Source: Mycolicibacterium iranicum (GTDB lineage: Bacteria > Actinomycetota > Actinomycetes > Mycobacteriales > Mycobacteriaceae). From it: a stretch of 64,000 nt of DNA. A program made the position numbers and the translations under genes. Below the pieces are notes generated by a model, which had not been told where the DNA came from, did no database searches, and saw nothing but the letters and a program-made list of their open reading frames with translations. The stretch covers positions 372,001-436,000 of the forward strand of contig NZ_JACHVU010000002.1 of the NCBI RefSeq assembly GCF_014190915.1, given 5' to 3'. This document shows positions 51,313-61,587 of this stretch, in pieces (positions within the stretch are counted from its first letter, which is position 1; every line of letters begins with the position of its first letter).

Positions 51313-52994
51313 TCGCCACCGCCGGACATGTCGACCACGGCAAATCCACTCTGGTGCACCGGCTTACCGGAATGTGGCCCGATCGGCTCGAAGAAGAGCA
51401 GCGCCGCGGCCTGACCATCGACCTCGGTTTCGCGTGGACGACTATCGCTGGGCGGGAGATCGCGTTCGTCGACGTGCCGGGCCACGAGCGGTTCGTGACC
51501 AACATGCTCGCCGGATGTGGGCCGATGCCCCGGGAGAGTGCGGTGCTGTTCGTCGTCGCGGCCACCGAGGGGTGGATGCCGCAGTCGGAGGAACACTTCG
51601 CCGCCCTGCAGGCGCTCGGTGTCCGGCACGCCCTCGTCGTCGTCAGCAAGGCCGACCTCGCCGACCCCGCACCGGTCGTCGCGGATCTGACGGGACGCTT
51701 CGGAGGCGCGCCGGTCGTGCTCGGCACCGACCGCGACCGGGTGCGGGCCGAGCTCGTCGCGCTCACCGAGCGGCTGCCCGAGCCCGACCCAGTTGCGGAT
51801 GTGCGCCTGTGGGTGGACCGTTCGTTCACGGTGCGCGGAGCGGGCACCGTGGTCACCGGGACGCTGGCCGCCGGCACCTTGAGGGTGGGCGACGACCTCG
51901 AGCATGACGGGCGGCGTGTCACCGTCCGGGGACTGCAGTCACTGGGCCGGGGTCGCAGCGAGGTGCGCGCCGTGGCCCGGGTCGCGGTGAACCTGCGCGG
52001 CGTGGACCGCGAGGACATCGCCCGCGGCGACACCGTCAGCACGCCGGGAGCATGGCTGCGAACCGACGAGATCGACGTCGCGTTCCGGTCGCCCGGCACG
52101 CTGCACGAGCAGCTCGTGCTGCACGTCGGGTCGGCGGCGGTGCCGGTCCGGGTACGCCCGCTCGGCGACGCGGGCGCGCGGCTGCGGCTCTCGCGGCCCC
52201 TGCCGCTGCGGATCGGCGATGTCGGACTGCTGCGCGACCCGGGCGAGCATCGCATCGTGGCCGGGGTCGACGTGCTCGACGTCCGGCCGCCGGCCCTGCG
52301 GCGCAGGGGTGACGCACGCGATCGTGGGGCGCAGCTCCGCACCGGAGAGGTTGCACCGCCCGTGTGTGTGCGATGGAAAGAGCTGCGCGCCATGGGGTTC
52401 GATACACGAGGACTTCGTATCGGGGAGTGGGTGGTCGACGAGCAGTGGTGGGCCCGGCGTCGTGAGGCGGTGGTGGGCATCGTCGAACGGTGGGCCGCCG
52501 AGCACGACGTCGCGGCAGGCGTGCCGTTGGAGACCCTGCGTCAGCAGACCGGGTTGCCCGCGACGGAACTGGTGTCGCCGCTGCTGGCCGGGACCGGCTT
52601 CGAGGTGTCCGACGGGCGGGTCCGCCGCCCGGGCGCTGAGCTACCGCAGCGCGTCGACGAGGCGGTGCGCGTCCTCGAGGGGCGGCTTGTGGACGCGCCG
52701 TTCCGGGCGCCGGAGGCCGCGGAACTCGCAACACTGAGCCTGGGCGCCAAGGAACTCGCGGCGGCGGTCCGGGCGGGACGGCTCACGAAGCTCGCCGATG
52801 GTGTGGTGCTCGGTCCGGCTGTCGTGGATCAGGCTCGCATTGTGCTGCAACGACTTCCGCAGCCGTTCACCGTCGCCGAAGCCAAGCGGGCGCTGGACAC
52901 CACCCGCCGCGTGGCGGTACCTCTGCTCGAACTGCTTGCACGACAACGTGTTACGCGAGCGAACCCTGATGGGACGCATTGCGTGGCGGGGTGA
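51303..52994 (+). CDS. selB: Selenocysteine-specific elongation factor
   Basis: A 563-residue GTPase that delivers Sec-tRNA(Sec) to UGA codons marked by a SECIS hairpin. The G domain has [31 protein letters not shown] and [10 protein letters not shown]-Tu-like domains follow ([15 protein letters not shown]). The C-terminal about 250 residues are winged helices that bind SECIS RNA. ATG 51303 lies within the selA 3' end. The client mRNA is the formate dehydrogenase operon 4.4 kb downstream. A structured leader for nhaA begins 14 bp after its stop. Confidence 0.93.
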   Translation: MFVVATAGHVDHGKSTLVHRLTGMWPDRLEEEQRRGLTIDLGFAWTTIAGREIAFVDVPGHERFVTNMLAGCGPMPRESAVLFVVAATEGWMPQSEEHFAALQALGVRHALVVVSKADLADPAPVVADLTGRFGGAPVVLGTDRDRVRAELVALTERLPEPDPVADVRLWVDRSFTVRGAGTVVTGTLAAGTLRVGDDLEHDGRRVTVRGLQSLGRGRSEVRAVARVAVNLRGVDREDIARGDTVSTPGAWLRTDEIDVAFRSPGTLHEQLVLHVGSAAVPVRVRPLGDAGARLRLSRPLPLRIGDVGLLRDPGEHRIVAGVDVLDVRPPALRRRGDARDRGAQLRTGEVAPPVCVRWKELRAMGFDTRGLRIGEWVVDEQWWARRREAVVGIVERWAAEHDVAAGVPLETLRQQTGLPATELVSPLLAGTGFEVSDGRVRRPGAELPQRVDEAVRVLEGRLVDAPFRAPEAAELATLSLGAKELAAAVRAGRLTKLADGVVLGPAVVDQARIVLQRLPQPFTVAEAKRALDTTRRVAVPLLELLARQRVTRANPDGTHCVAG

Positions 52995-53007
52995 CCCGGC
53001 CGTCACT

Positions 53008-53082
53008 GTGGTAGCCTGGAGTCCGGAGCGCCGGGAAGCCTGGTCGGCATGTCTTGTCAACATGCCCGAAAGGTGTACCGTG
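53008..53082 (+). promoter_or_regulatory. Structured, riboswitch-like leader of nhaA
   Basis: The 5' leader folds on paper as a three-way junction. P1 is GGTA (53010-53013) with TACC (53076-53079). P2 is CCGG-AGCG-CCGG (53023-53034). P3 is GGCATGT-N7-ACATGCC (53046-53066). AGCCTGG occurs twice, on either side of P2. The 3' P1 strand touches the GTG, and GAAAGG just before it is the probable Shine-Dalgarno, so folding could control translation. Ion-sensing riboswitches precede nhaA in other bacteria; membership of a known class is not established here. Confidence 0.55.
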
Positions 53083-54318
53083 CACAGGGTTTTGGTGTTT
53101 TCTCACGCCACCGTCGGCGACGAAGCGACGGTGCGGCATCCTCGTAAAAGAATCTCGCAACTCGGCGACGTACTGCGTCAGGACGTCGTCGGCGGAGTGC
53201 TCCTGCTCTTGGCGGCCGTGACTGCACTGGTGTGGGCGAACTCCGGGTGGTCAGAGCACTATCACGATCTACGGGCCTGGACGTTCGGCCCCGAGTCTCT
53301 CCACCTGAACCTGTCTCTGGCCGCCTGGGCCGCCGACGGTCTCCTGGCGATCTTCTTCTTCGTGGTCGCTCTTGAGCTCAAACGGGAATTCGTGCACGGC
53401 GAGCTGCGGGACTTGCGTCGCGCAGCTGTCCCGGTGCTCGCCGCGATCTGCGGAATCGCCGCCCCGGCCCTGGTCTACGTGACCGTGAACGTGGCTGCGG
53501 GCTCGAACGCGCTCGACGGGTGGGCCATCCCCGCGGCGACCGACATCGCGTTCGCCCTGGCGGTGCTCGCCGTCATCGGGCGCAACCTGCCGTCGAGCCT
53601 GCGAATCTTCCTGCTCACCCTCGCCGTCGTGGACGATCTGATCGCGATCACCATCATCGCCGTCGTCTACACGAGCTCGCTGAGCTTTGCGCCGCTCCTG
53701 GCGGCGGTCGTGCCGCTGGCGTTGTTCGCCTGGCTGGTGCGGCGGTATCCGACGCGGTGGTGGCTGCTGATCCCGGTCGGGCTCGTCATGTGGGCACTGG
53801 TGCATGCCGCAGGTGTGCACGCCACGATCGCCGGTGTCGCGCTAGGCCTCGTCGTACCCGCCGCGCAGTGGTGTGAGCGTTACGAACATGCGGTACGGCC
53901 GATCTCGGCCGGTTTCGCCGTGCCGGTGTTCGCGTTCCTGGCCGCCGGGGTGACCGTGGGTGGGTTGTCCGGGCTGATGGGATCGCTGTCCGAACCCGTG
54001 ACACTCGGCATCGTGGGCGGTCTGGTGCTCGGCAAGGTCGTCGGCATCGCCGGGATCACGCTGCTGATCAAGCGGTACACCCGCTCGGCCTCCGACCTCC
54101 ATCCCGCCGACGTGTGCGGAATCGCCCTGCTCGCCGGAATCGGGTTCACGGTGTCGCTGCTGATCGGCGACCTGGCCTTCGACAGCGGCGCGGTCTCCGA
54201 TCAGGTCCGGATCGGCGTGCTGACCGGCTCCCTGATCTCGGCGTTGTGCGGCGCGGCGATCCTGGGCATCCGCAACCGGGCCTACCGGCGCCTCGACGAG
54301 ACCCGCACCTCTCAGTGA
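53080..54318 (+). CDS. nhaA: Na+/H+ antiporter NhaA
   Basis: A 412-residue antiporter with about 12 helices. [20 protein letters not shown] near 85, [15 protein letters not shown] near 155 and [17 protein letters not shown] near 183 carry the Asp pair that binds Na+ and H+. GTG 53080 follows GAAAGG and sits at the end of the leader structure; ATG 53062 would place translation inside P3. A longer frame back into selB is rejected. It exports Na+ or Li+ in exchange for protons. The stop overlaps the convergent terC gene by 7 bp. Confidence 0.9.
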   Translation: MHRVLVFSHATVGDEATVRHPRKRISQLGDVLRQDVVGGVLLLLAAVTALVWANSGWSEHYHDLRAWTFGPESLHLNLSLAAWAADGLLAIFFFVVALELKREFVHGELRDLRRAAVPVLAAICGIAAPALVYVTVNVAAGSNALDGWAIPAATDIAFALAVLAVIGRNLPSSLRIFLLTLAVVDDLIAITIIAVVYTSSLSFAPLLAAVVPLALFAWLVRRYPTRWWLLIPVGLVMWALVHAAGVHATIAGVALGLVVPAAQWCERYEHAVRPISAGFAVPVFAFLAAGVTVGGLSGLMGSLSEPVTLGIVGGLVLGKVVGIAGITLLIKRYTRSASDLHPADVCGIALLAGIGFTVSLLIGDLAFDSGAVSDQVRIGVLTGSLISALCGAAILGIRNRAYRRLDETRTSQ

Positions 54319-55328
54319 GCGGCGTCGGGCCGTTCTCCGTCCCGGCGGCGCGACGCGCGCAGGGAACCGGGGTGCGCCTTGGCCGACGGGTCGTTGCGCG
54401 TCTTGATCAGGCTGGCGATCGTGACCACGGCGAGGATGCCGATGATGACCACGAGGCTCACGTAGGTGTTGATCTCGGGGATGTTCGGATTGATGTCGAC
54501 GTGACCCCAGTGCAGGATCAGCTTCACACCGATGAACGCGAGGATGATCGACAAGCCGGTCGACAGGTACACCAGCCGGTCCAGCAGACCCTTGACGAGG
54601 AAGAACAGCGCGCGTAATCCGAGCAGGGCGAACGCATTCGCGGTGAACACGATGTAGGGCTCGCTCGTGACGCCGAACACCGCCGGGATCGAATCGAGCG
54701 CGAACAGCAGGTCGACGCTGCCGATGGCGATGAGCACCGCGAGAAGCGGGGTGGCCATGCGCCGGCCCTCGCGCCGCGTCAACAGCTTGCCGCCGTCGTA
54801 GTCGTCGCTGATCGGCAGGACCTTGCGGGTCGCGCGGATCATGATGTTGTTCTCGACGTCGGGGTCTTCGTCACGGTGCCGGAAAAGCTGAATGGCCGTG
54901 TAGATCAGCAGCGCGCCGAAGATCAGGAACATGAACGAGAACAGCGACAGCAGTGTCGCGCCGACGGCGATGAAGATCGCCCGCATGATGAGGGCCAAGA
55001 TGATGCCGAACGTCAACACCTTGTGCTGGTGCTCCTCGGGCACCGCGAACGTCGTCATGATGATGACGAACACGAACAGGTTGTCGACCGACAGGCTCTT
55101 CTCGACGATGTAGCCGGCGAAGTACTGCGTGCCGAAGTCCCCGCCGTAGGTCATCGCGAACCACACGCCGAACCCGACCGCGACGGCGATATAGAACACC
55201 GACCACGCCGTGGCCTCGCGGAAGCCGACCTTGTGCGGCCGCAGAGCGGCCAGGATCAGGTCGACCGCCAACAGGGCGATGATGACGCCGATCGTCACGC
55301 CCCACGTCAGGGGACTTATCTCCAGCAT
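54312..55328 (-). CDS. TerC-family membrane protein (Alx-like)
   Basis: A 338-residue protein with about nine membrane helices and the TerC signature: [17 protein letters not shown] near 80, with paired Asp/Asn, and [18 protein letters not shown] near 205. Alx/TerC proteins are linked to Mn2+ export, metalation of exported enzymes, pH and tellurite resistance. A charged cytosolic loop separates the two halves. No Mn- or pH-responsive leader motif was seen upstream. It is next to nhaA, so both may serve ion homeostasis. Confidence 0.88.
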   Translation of the reverse strand: MLEISPLTWGVTIGVIIALLAVDLILAALRPHKVGFREATAWSVFYIAVAVGFGVWFAMTYGGDFGTQYFAGYIVEKSLSVDNLFVFVIIMTTFAVPEEHQHKVLTFGIILALIMRAIFIAVGATLLSLFSFMFLIFGALLIYTAIQLFRHRDEDPDVENNIMIRATRKVLPISDDYDGGKLLTRREGRRMATPLLAVLIAIGSVDLLFALDSIPAVFGVTSEPYIVFTANAFALLGLRALFFLVKGLLDRLVYLSTGLSIILAFIGVKLILHWGHVDINPNIPEINTYVSLVVIIGILAVVTIASLIKTRNDPSAKAHPGSLRASRRRDGERPDAAH

Positions 55329-55407
55329 GTGTTCACATCACCTCGCGGTCGCGGTTTCTCAAGCTGTCGGTTTCCTGTGAACCGAGTTTATCGGTGCCGG
55401 ACGCGTC

Positions 55408-55662
55408 CTAGCGGACAGCTCGGCGCAGGCGCACCGCCGCGCTGACGATCAAGGCGATCACTGCGCCCACAGCCGCGGCGCCGAGGAGCGAGACACCCTG
55501 TGCCACACTGAAGTTCCAGCCGACGAAGTTGATCTGCGTATGGGTCGTGTTCTGGGCGACGAAAAGAAGCAACGCGACGACCAAGCCGAGGGCGACGCCC
55601 AGGGTGAGCTTGGCGGCGAGGCCGCCGCCGGTGCGTCTGTTTCCTGTGCCTGAGATGGTCAT
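55408..55662 (-). CDS. LapA/DUF1049-like small membrane protein
   Basis: An 84-residue protein with two helices ([20 protein letters not shown] and VSLLGAAAVGAVIALIVSAAV) flanking the conserved INFVGWNFSVAQG, the pattern of LapA-domain proteins. ATG 55662 is chosen over a longer start; TCCGGAAAGGAA lies upstream. It is in the same-strand group of small stress-associated genes that follows the ECF sigma gene. Confidence 0.75.
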   Translation of the reverse strand: MTISGTGNRRTGGGLAAKLTLGVALGLVVALLLFVAQNTTHTQINFVGWNFSVAQGVSLLGAAAVGAVIALIVSAAVRLRRAVR

Positions 55663-55778
55663 GAGATTCCTTTCCGGAAGGGCTTGCGGATGAACAGCTC
55701 TGGTGACGGATGCTGCAGAAGTGGGCGGCCGCCACCGCGGGCCGCGCCACGAATAGAGGTGGCCCGGCCCGCGCACGG

Positions 55779-55949
55779 TCAGCTCAGCTTGTCCTTGATG
55801 TTCTCGCCGGCCTTCTTGACGCCGGACACGCCCTGATCCTTCTGGCCCTCGGCCTTCAGGTCGTCGTTGCCCGTGATGTCGCCAACGGTCTCCTTGACCT
55901 TGCCCACGGCGTCCTCGGCAGCGTTCTTGGCCTTGTCAACGATTCCCAT
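55779..55949 (-). CDS. CsbD-family stress protein
   Basis: A 56-residue, highly charged protein starting MGIVDKAKNAAEDAVGKVKE, with KAEGQKDQGVSG; this is the CsbD-family pattern of small, Gly/Lys/Glu-rich general stress proteins. AGAAAGGAACTGAC precedes the ATG. It follows the sigma/Asp23 pair and precedes the LapA-like gene on the same strand. It may be regulated by the adjacent ECF sigma factor. Confidence 0.8.
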   Translation of the reverse strand: MGIVDKAKNAAEDAVGKVKETVGDITGNDDLKAEGQKDQGVSGVKKAGENIKDKLS

Positions 55950-56052
55950 GTCAGTTCCTTTCTGTTCGGGCGGTTCTTGTGCCGCCATGTGTGTAGACGA
56001 CCCCATCGGTAGAAACCGAATGCGCCGTCGCTGTGATCTGCGTAACGCGACA

Positions 56053-56487
56053 TCAGTGCACGTCGCTGACGTGGAGATGGATCGGTACATCCGTCGAAGC
56101 GCCGATCGCGTCGGCGACCACCGCATGGCACCGCGCCCGCACCCGGTTCACCACCGGCGAGAACTCGGCCAGGTACCGGGCGCTCAGGTCGATCGAAATG
56201 CCGTGCAACCGGTCGTCGTCGACCGTCAACTCGATGTCCGTGACCGCGTAGTCAGGATCTTCGGCCAGTGCACGACTCAGCAGGGCGCCGAGGACGAGTC
56301 CGCTCACCCGCAGGATTCCTGCATCAGTCCCGGGACGCGGATCCTCGACGAGGATCGGGCGGCCGCCGCGCAAGGTCGACCGCACCGCGTCGATCACGGC
56401 GTCCCGGATCTGAAACCATCCGGGTTCGGGCTGGGCCTGCAAGACACAAGCCGCGCGGTTGGTGACGTCATTGTCGTTCTCGGTCAT
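56053..56487 (-). CDS. Asp23/Gls24-like protein
   Basis: A 144-residue protein starting MTENDNDVTNRAACVLQAQP. A helical N-terminus is followed by an Asp23-like alpha/beta domain (YAVTDIELTVDDDRLHGISI, FSPVVNRVRARCHAVVADAI, VPIHLHVSDVH). Members are envelope-stress associated and often sit beside ECF sigma factors. Its ATG overlaps the sigma gene's stop (ATGA), so the pair is coupled. Confidence 0.75.
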   Translation of the reverse strand: MTENDNDVTNRAACVLQAQPEPGWFQIRDAVIDAVRSTLRGGRPILVEDPRPGTDAGILRVSGLVLGALLSRALAEDPDYAVTDIELTVDDDRLHGISIDLSARYLAEFSPVVNRVRARCHAVVADAIGASTDVPIHLHVSDVH

Positions 56488-57023
56488 CGCCACTGCACCA
56501 AGCGCTGCCGCAGGGTCGCCCGAGCGCGGTGGTGGTGTCCGCGGGCCCCGTCCGGGCTCAGACTCAGAACGGTGGCGATCTGCGGGAATGTCATCCCCTC
56601 GACTTCCCGCAGCATCCAGACGGCGCGCTGACGTGGCGGCAACTCAGCCAGCGCCATTTCCATCGCTTCCAGGAACGCGCTGTTGGACGCCGACGCGAAC
56701 GGATCGTCGTCGGGGGCCGCGGCAGGTGGTTCGATCAACCGATCGTCGATGGGGATGGCCCTCTTGACGCGGTGCGAATCGACGACCTTCCTGGCACAGA
56801 TCGCGAACAGCCACGTGCGTACGGCAGAGTCGCCGCGAAAGGTGCCGATCTGCCGCCAGGCCGACACGAACGTTTCCTGAACGATGTCGTTGACGGCGTC
56901 GGCGTCGGCCGTCATACGGCGTGCATATCGGTACAGCGCCGGGCCGTGTCTGCGGACCAGGCATTCGAAGGCGGTCTCGTCGCCCGCCCGTGCCGCCGCA
57001 GCCAGCACATCGTCTTCGGACAC
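56484..57023 (-). CDS. ECF RNA polymerase sigma factor
   Basis: A 179-residue sigma-70 family factor. Region 2 has ALYRYARRMTADADAVNDIVQE then FVSAWRQIGTFRGDSAVRTW. Region 4 has LAELPPRQRAVWMLREVEGM then FPQIATVLSLSPDGARGHHH. The GTG start is chosen (GTGTCCGAAGAC). No anti-sigma gene is adjacent; instead an Asp23-like gene overlaps it and CsbD and LapA-like genes follow. Its regulon is probably an envelope or general stress set, by inference. Confidence 0.88.
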   Translation of the reverse strand: MSEDDVLAAAARAGDETAFECLVRRHGPALYRYARRMTADADAVNDIVQETFVSAWRQIGTFRGDSAVRTWLFAICARKVVDSHRVKRAIPIDDRLIEPPAAAPDDDPFASASNSAFLEAMEMALAELPPRQRAVWMLREVEGMTFPQIATVLSLSPDGARGHHHRARATLRQRLVQWR

Positions 57024-57159
57024 AGCCGGCTTCTCCTGAACCGTTCATGCGGCCGACCACGCCGGGCGTCGCCAATGGGTTACCCCGTACCGACGGTGGA
57101 AAAGGTGACGTAATGGGGACGTCGAGTGGGTATGCCCGGAGCAACCCCAGGAGGATCAC

Positions 57160-57309
57160 GTGACCCAGCCCGATCATGCGGAGAACACCGGCGACAATCT
57201 CCGCCATGCCGCCGAGGTGCAGCAGCAGGCCCGCGACGACAACGCCGACGGCGACGCGGTGAACGAACAGAGCGCGCCGGTCGAGGGGCTGCCGGATTTC
57301 AACACCTAG
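57160..57309 (+). CDS. Small acidic protein, 49 residues
   Basis: A short gene with a perfect AGGAGG five nucleotides before GTG. It starts VTQPDHAENTGDNLRHAAEV and ends EGLPDFNT. The product is acidic, Gln/Asn/Asp-rich and helical in the middle, with no membrane segment. It lies 76 bp before fdhA on the same strand and may share its transcript. The strong ribosome site and clean stop argue for a real gene. No function is assigned. Confidence 0.65.
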   Translation: MTQPDHAENTGDNLRHAAEVQQQARDDNADGDAVNEQSAPVEGLPDFNT

Positions 57310-57385
57310 ACCCGGTTCGATGTCGGCTTGCCGGGTATTCGGCGCCGACACGTCGTAACGTCGAGCACGGCGGAAGGGGCGATCG

Positions 57386-60300
57386 GTGGACATCAGAGGT
57401 CTGTTTCAGTCTTGGCCGGTCTATCGGCAGCTCACCGGTGAGGACACACTCGGTCGCGGGGCTGCGGCGCGGTCGCGGCGCAGCCTGAATCTGACGCCCC
57501 GCACGGCCGAGGCCGACCACGTCGCGCACTCGGTGTGCCCGTTCTGCGCGGTCGGTTGTGCGCAGAAGGTGTACGTCAAGGACGAGAAGGTCGTCCAGAT
57601 CGAAGGCAACCCCGACAGTCCCATCTCGCGGGGGCGGCTGTGCCCGAAAGGGTCGGCCAGCAAGCAACTCGTGACCGGTCCGCAGCGCCTCACCAAGGTC
57701 CGGTACCGAGCCCCGTATGCCACCGAGTGGCAGGACCTCGACCTCGAGACGGCGATGCAGATGGTCGCCGACCGTGTGCTCGACGCCCGGGAGAAGGGCT
57801 GGCAGCAGTTCGACAAGGACCGCAACACCCTGCGCCGCACGATGGGCATCGCCAGCCTCGGGGGCGCCACGCTGGACAACGAAGAGAACTATCTGATCAA
57901 GAAACTCTTCACCGCCCTGGGCGCCTTACAGATCGAGAACCAGGCGCGTATTTGACACAGCGCCACGGTTCCCGGTCTGGGAGCCTCCTTCGGTCGCGGC
58001 GGGGCGACGGACTACCAGCAGGATCTCGTCAATTCCGACTTCATCGTCATCATGGGGTCGAACATGGCCGAGGCCCATCCGGTCGGATTCCAGTGGGTGA
58101 TGGAGGCGAAGTCGCGCGGGACCGGGGTCGTGCACATCGATCCGCGCTTCACCCGCACCAGCGCGCTGGCCGACCGGCACGTGCCGCTGCGGGCCGGCAG
58201 TGACATCGCGTTCCTCGGCGGCGTCATCAACTACATCCTGAGCAACGAGCTCGACTTCCGGGAGTACGTCACCGCGTACACGAACGCGTCGTTCCTCGTC
58301 GACGAACGCTTCGTCGACGCCGAGGATCTCGACGGCCTGTTCTCCGGGTACGACGACGCGACCGCGTCCTACGACCCGTCGACGTGGCAGTACGAGACGA
58401 CCGATCCCGAGGCCGGTGGCGCCGAGGCCAAGGAGGGCAGCGCCGCCTACGAGTCCGGGTCGGGCGGACCGCCGATCGAGGGCGGAGCCGGCGACATCCC
58501 CAACGATCCGACGCTGCAACATCCGCGCTGCGTCTACCAGATCCTCAAGCGTCACTACGCCCGGTACACCCCGGAGATGGTGGAGCGGGTCTGCGGCGTG
58601 CCCGCCGCGGAATTCCTTGCCGTGGCCCGCAAGTGGGCGCAGAACTCCGGCCGCGACAAGACCGCCGCGCTGGTGTACTCCGTGGGCTGGACCCAGCACA
58701 CGCTGGGTGCGCAGTTCATCCGCGCCGGGGCGATCATCCAGCTGCTGCTCGGCAACATCGGCAGGCCCGGCGGGGGAGTGTTCGCGCTGCGCGGGCACGC
58801 CAGCATCCAGGGTTCCACCGACGTGCCGACGCTGTTCAATCTGCTGCCCGGCTACCTCGCGATGCCCAAGGCGGGCCACGAGACGCTGGCCGACTATCTC
58901 GACGACATCAAGAGCAGAAATCAGAAAGGCTTCTGGCGCAACGCCGATGCGTACATGGTGTCACTGCTCAAGGAGTACTGGGGCGAGCATGCGACCGCCG
59001 ACAACGACTTCTGCTTCGACTACCTGCCCCGCATCAACGGAGACCACGGGACCTACCGCACGGTGATGGACATGGTCGACGGGAAGGTGTCCGGATACTT
59101 CCTGCTCGGGCAGAATCCGGCCGTCGGTTCGGCGCACGGCCGGCTGCAGCGGCTCGGAATGGCGAATCTGGACTGGCTGGTGGTGCGCGATCTCGTGGAG
59201 ATCGAGAGCGCGACGTTCTGGAAGAACGCCCCCGAAATCGAGACCGGGGAGATCTCCCCGGAGACGTGCCGCACCGAGGTGTTCCTGTTCCCGGCGGCCT
59301 CCCACGTCGAGAAGGCCGGCACGTTCACCCAGACCCAGCGGATGCTGCAGTGGCGCGAACAGGCCGTTGAACCGCCGGGCGACGCCCGCTCGGAGCTGTG
59401 GTTCTTCTATCACCTGGGACGGATGCTGCGCGAACGGCTCTCGCAATCCACGGATGAGCGCGACCGTCCGCTGCTCGACCTGTTCTGGGACTACGCGATG
59501 GTGGGCGACGAACCTTCCGGTGCGGATGTGCTGCGCCGCATCAACGGTGTGGATCTGACCACGGGGCGCGCGGTGAACGGCTACCCCGACCTGAAGGCCG
59601 ACGGGTCGACGGCGTGCGGCTGCTGGATCTACTCCGGTGTCTACGCCGACGAGGTGAACCAGGCCGCCCGCCGCAAACCTCACACCGAACAGGGGCCCTA
59701 CGACAACGAGTGGGGCTGGACGTGGCCGCTCAATCGCCGCGTCTTGTACAACCGGGCGTCTGCCGACCCGCAGGGCCGGCCGTGGAGCGAGCGCAAGAAG
59801 CTCGTCTGGTGGGACGAGAAGAAGGGCGAGTGGACCGGTTACGACATACCGGATTTCGAGAAGACCAAGCCACCGGACTACCGGCCTGCGCCCGAGGCGG
59901 TCGGCGTCGAGGCGTTGCGTGGCGACGATCCGTTCGTGATGCAGGCCGACGGCAAGGCGTGGCTGTTCGCGCCCAACGGGGTGCTCGACGGGCCGCTGCC
60001 CACCCACTACGAACCGCACGAGTCGCCGGTTCGTAACCCGCTCTACCCCCAGCAGGGCAATCCGGCGCGCAAAGTGTATGGGCGAGCGGACAATCCGTCG
60101 AACCCGTCCTGGCCGGACGCCCACGGGGAGGTGTTCCCGTTCATCTTCACCGCGGCGCGCCTCACCGAGCACCACACCGCGGGCGGGATGAGCAGACAGC
60201 TGCCGTATCTGGCTGAACTGCAGCCGGGACTGTTCGTCGAGGTGTCCCCGGAGCTGGCGAAGATCCGCGGGCTGACGCACATGGAGTGGGCGCACGTCGT

Positions 60301-60652
60301 GACGAGCCGGGCCGCGGTGGACGCGAGGGTGTTCGTCACCGACCGGATGCGGCCGCTGCGTATCGAAGACCGTGCCGTGCACCAGATCTGGATGCCCTAT
60401 CACTGGGGCAACGTCGGCCTGATCGACGGCGACGTGGTCAACGATCTGCTCGGTGTCGTCGCCGACCCGAACGTGTTCATCCAGGAGAGCAAGGTCGCGA
60501 CGTGTGACATCCAGCCGGGGCGACGGCCGCGCGGACCGCAGCTGCTGGAGTACATCAGGGCCTACCGGGAACGTGCGCAGATCACGCCGGCCACCGGTAC
60601 CGATCTCGACACCACCAAGCCGTCGCGGGACCACACCGAGGAGAAGTCATGA
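57386..60652 (+). CDS. fdhA: Formate dehydrogenase catalytic subunit, selenoprotein (UGA = Sec at codon 190)
   Basis: A 1088-residue molybdopterin/Fe4S4 enzyme oxidising formate to CO2. The cluster motif HSVCPFCAVGCAQKV and GRLCPKGSASKQL are near the N-terminus. At codon 190 the frame reads ENQARI-UGA-HSATVPGLGASFGRG, exactly where Sec stands in E. coli FdhN and FdhF. A SECIS-like hairpin follows and the full sel machinery is upstream, so the TGA is Sec, not a frameshift. The C-terminal molydopterin-binding part (HTAGGMSRQLP, QIWMPYHWG) is intact. GGAAGGGG precedes the GTG. No Tat signal is visible, suggesting a cytosolic enzyme. Its stop overlaps fdhB. Confidence 0.95.
57967..57985 (+). promoter_or_regulatory. 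SECIS-like hairpin after the fdhA UGA
   Basis: GGTTCCC (57967-57973) pairs with GGGAGCC (57979-57985) around the loop GGTCT (57974-57978). The apical loop begins 18 nt after the UGA at 57953-57955, within the distance used by bacterial SECIS elements, and GGUCU matches the E. coli fdh loop. SelB would bind it. Confidence 0.85.
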
Positions 60653-61587
60653 GTGCCAACGGGAAACGCCCCGGGTCACGCATCAATTCGGCCAGCTTCT
60701 ACGGCCCACTGCACGACGTCGCGGGCGACGCGGGATACGACGAGGCCCCGCCGCGGGTGGGATTCTTCACCGACACGTCGGTGTGCATCGGCTGCAAGGC
60801 GTGCGAGGTCGCGTGCAAGGAATGGAACGAGGTGCCCGTCTCCGGTGAGGGGGACGGATTCAACCTGCTGGGCATGTCGTTCGACAACACCGGCAACCTG
60901 GGCGCCAACTCGTGGCGTCACGTCGCGTTCATCGAGCAGCCGGCGCAGACCGAGACCGTGGAACTGGGCATGCCCGGCTTCGAGCGGCCCGGTGATGCGT
61001 CCGGCGCCGAGACGCGCCAGGATTTCCGGTGGCTGATGGCCTCCGATGTGTGCAAGCACTGCACCCATGCCGGATGCCTGGACGTGTGCCCGACGGGTGC
61101 GCTGTTCCGCACCGAGTTCTCGACCGTGGTTGTGCAGCAGGACATCTGCAACGGGTGCGGCTACTGCGTGTCGGGCTGTCCGTACGGGGTGATCGAGCGT
61201 CGCGAAGGCGACGGCCGGGCGTGGAAGTGCACGCTGTGCTACGACCGGTTGCACGACGGGCTCGAACCCGCCTGCGCCAAGGCGTGTCCGACGGACTCCA
61301 TCCAGTTCGGCGTCCTCGACGAGCTGCGTGAACGGGCGGCCCTGCGCGTGGACCAGCTGCACGAGCGCGGCTTCACCGAGGCCAGGCTGTACGGCCACGA
61401 CCCGGAGGACGGCGTCGGCGGCGACGGTGCGTTCTTCCTGCTGCTCGACGAGCCGGAAGTCTATGGGCTGCCGCCGGATCCGATCGTGCCGACGCGCGAC
61501 GCCGGGGCGATGTGGCGCTACGCGGGGATGGCGGCTTCCGCCCTGGTGGGTGTCGCGGTGTCGGCCTTCGTCGGACGACGGTCCTGA
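60649..61587 (+). CDS. fdhB: Formate dehydrogenase iron-sulfur subunit
   Basis: A 312-residue ferredoxin-like subunit with four [4Fe-4S] Cys groups: CIGCKACEVACKEW, CKHCTHAGCLDVCP, CNGCGYCVSGCP and CTLCYDR with CAKACP. It carries electrons from the selenium/Mo centre toward the membrane. A C-terminal helix (MAASALVGVAVSAFVG) may anchor it. The ATG overlaps the fdhA stop and its stop overlaps the next start (TGATG), showing a tightly coupled operon. Confidence 0.93.
   Translation: MSANGKRPGSRINSASFYGPLHDVAGDAGYDEAPPRVGFFTDTSVCIGCKACEVACKEWNEVPVSGEGDGFNLLGMSFDNTGNLGANSWRHVAFIEQPAQTETVELGMPGFERPGDASGAETRQDFRWLMASDVCKHCTHAGCLDVCPTGALFRTEFSTVVVQQDICNGCGYCVSGCPYGVIERREGDGRAWKCTLCYDRLHDGLEPACAKACPTDSIQFGVLDELRERAALRVDQLHERGFTEARLYGHDPEDGVGGDGAFFLLLDEPEVYGLPPDPIVPTRDAGAMWRYAGMAASALVGVAVSAFVGRRS

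Noticed and set aside
52798..53079. Longer N-terminus for NhaA starting inside selB
   Set aside because: It would overlap the end of selB by about 200 bp and translate the structured leader; the first NhaA-like residues follow GTG 53080.
53008..53082. Cobalamin riboswitch
   Set aside because: GGGAAGCC recalls part of that motif, but no B12 box or matching junction is present.
57953..57955. In-frame TGA in fdhA as a pseudogene or sequencing error
   Set aside because: The flanking frames join seamlessly, the TGA is at the known Sec site, a SECIS-like hairpin follows and all sel genes are present.
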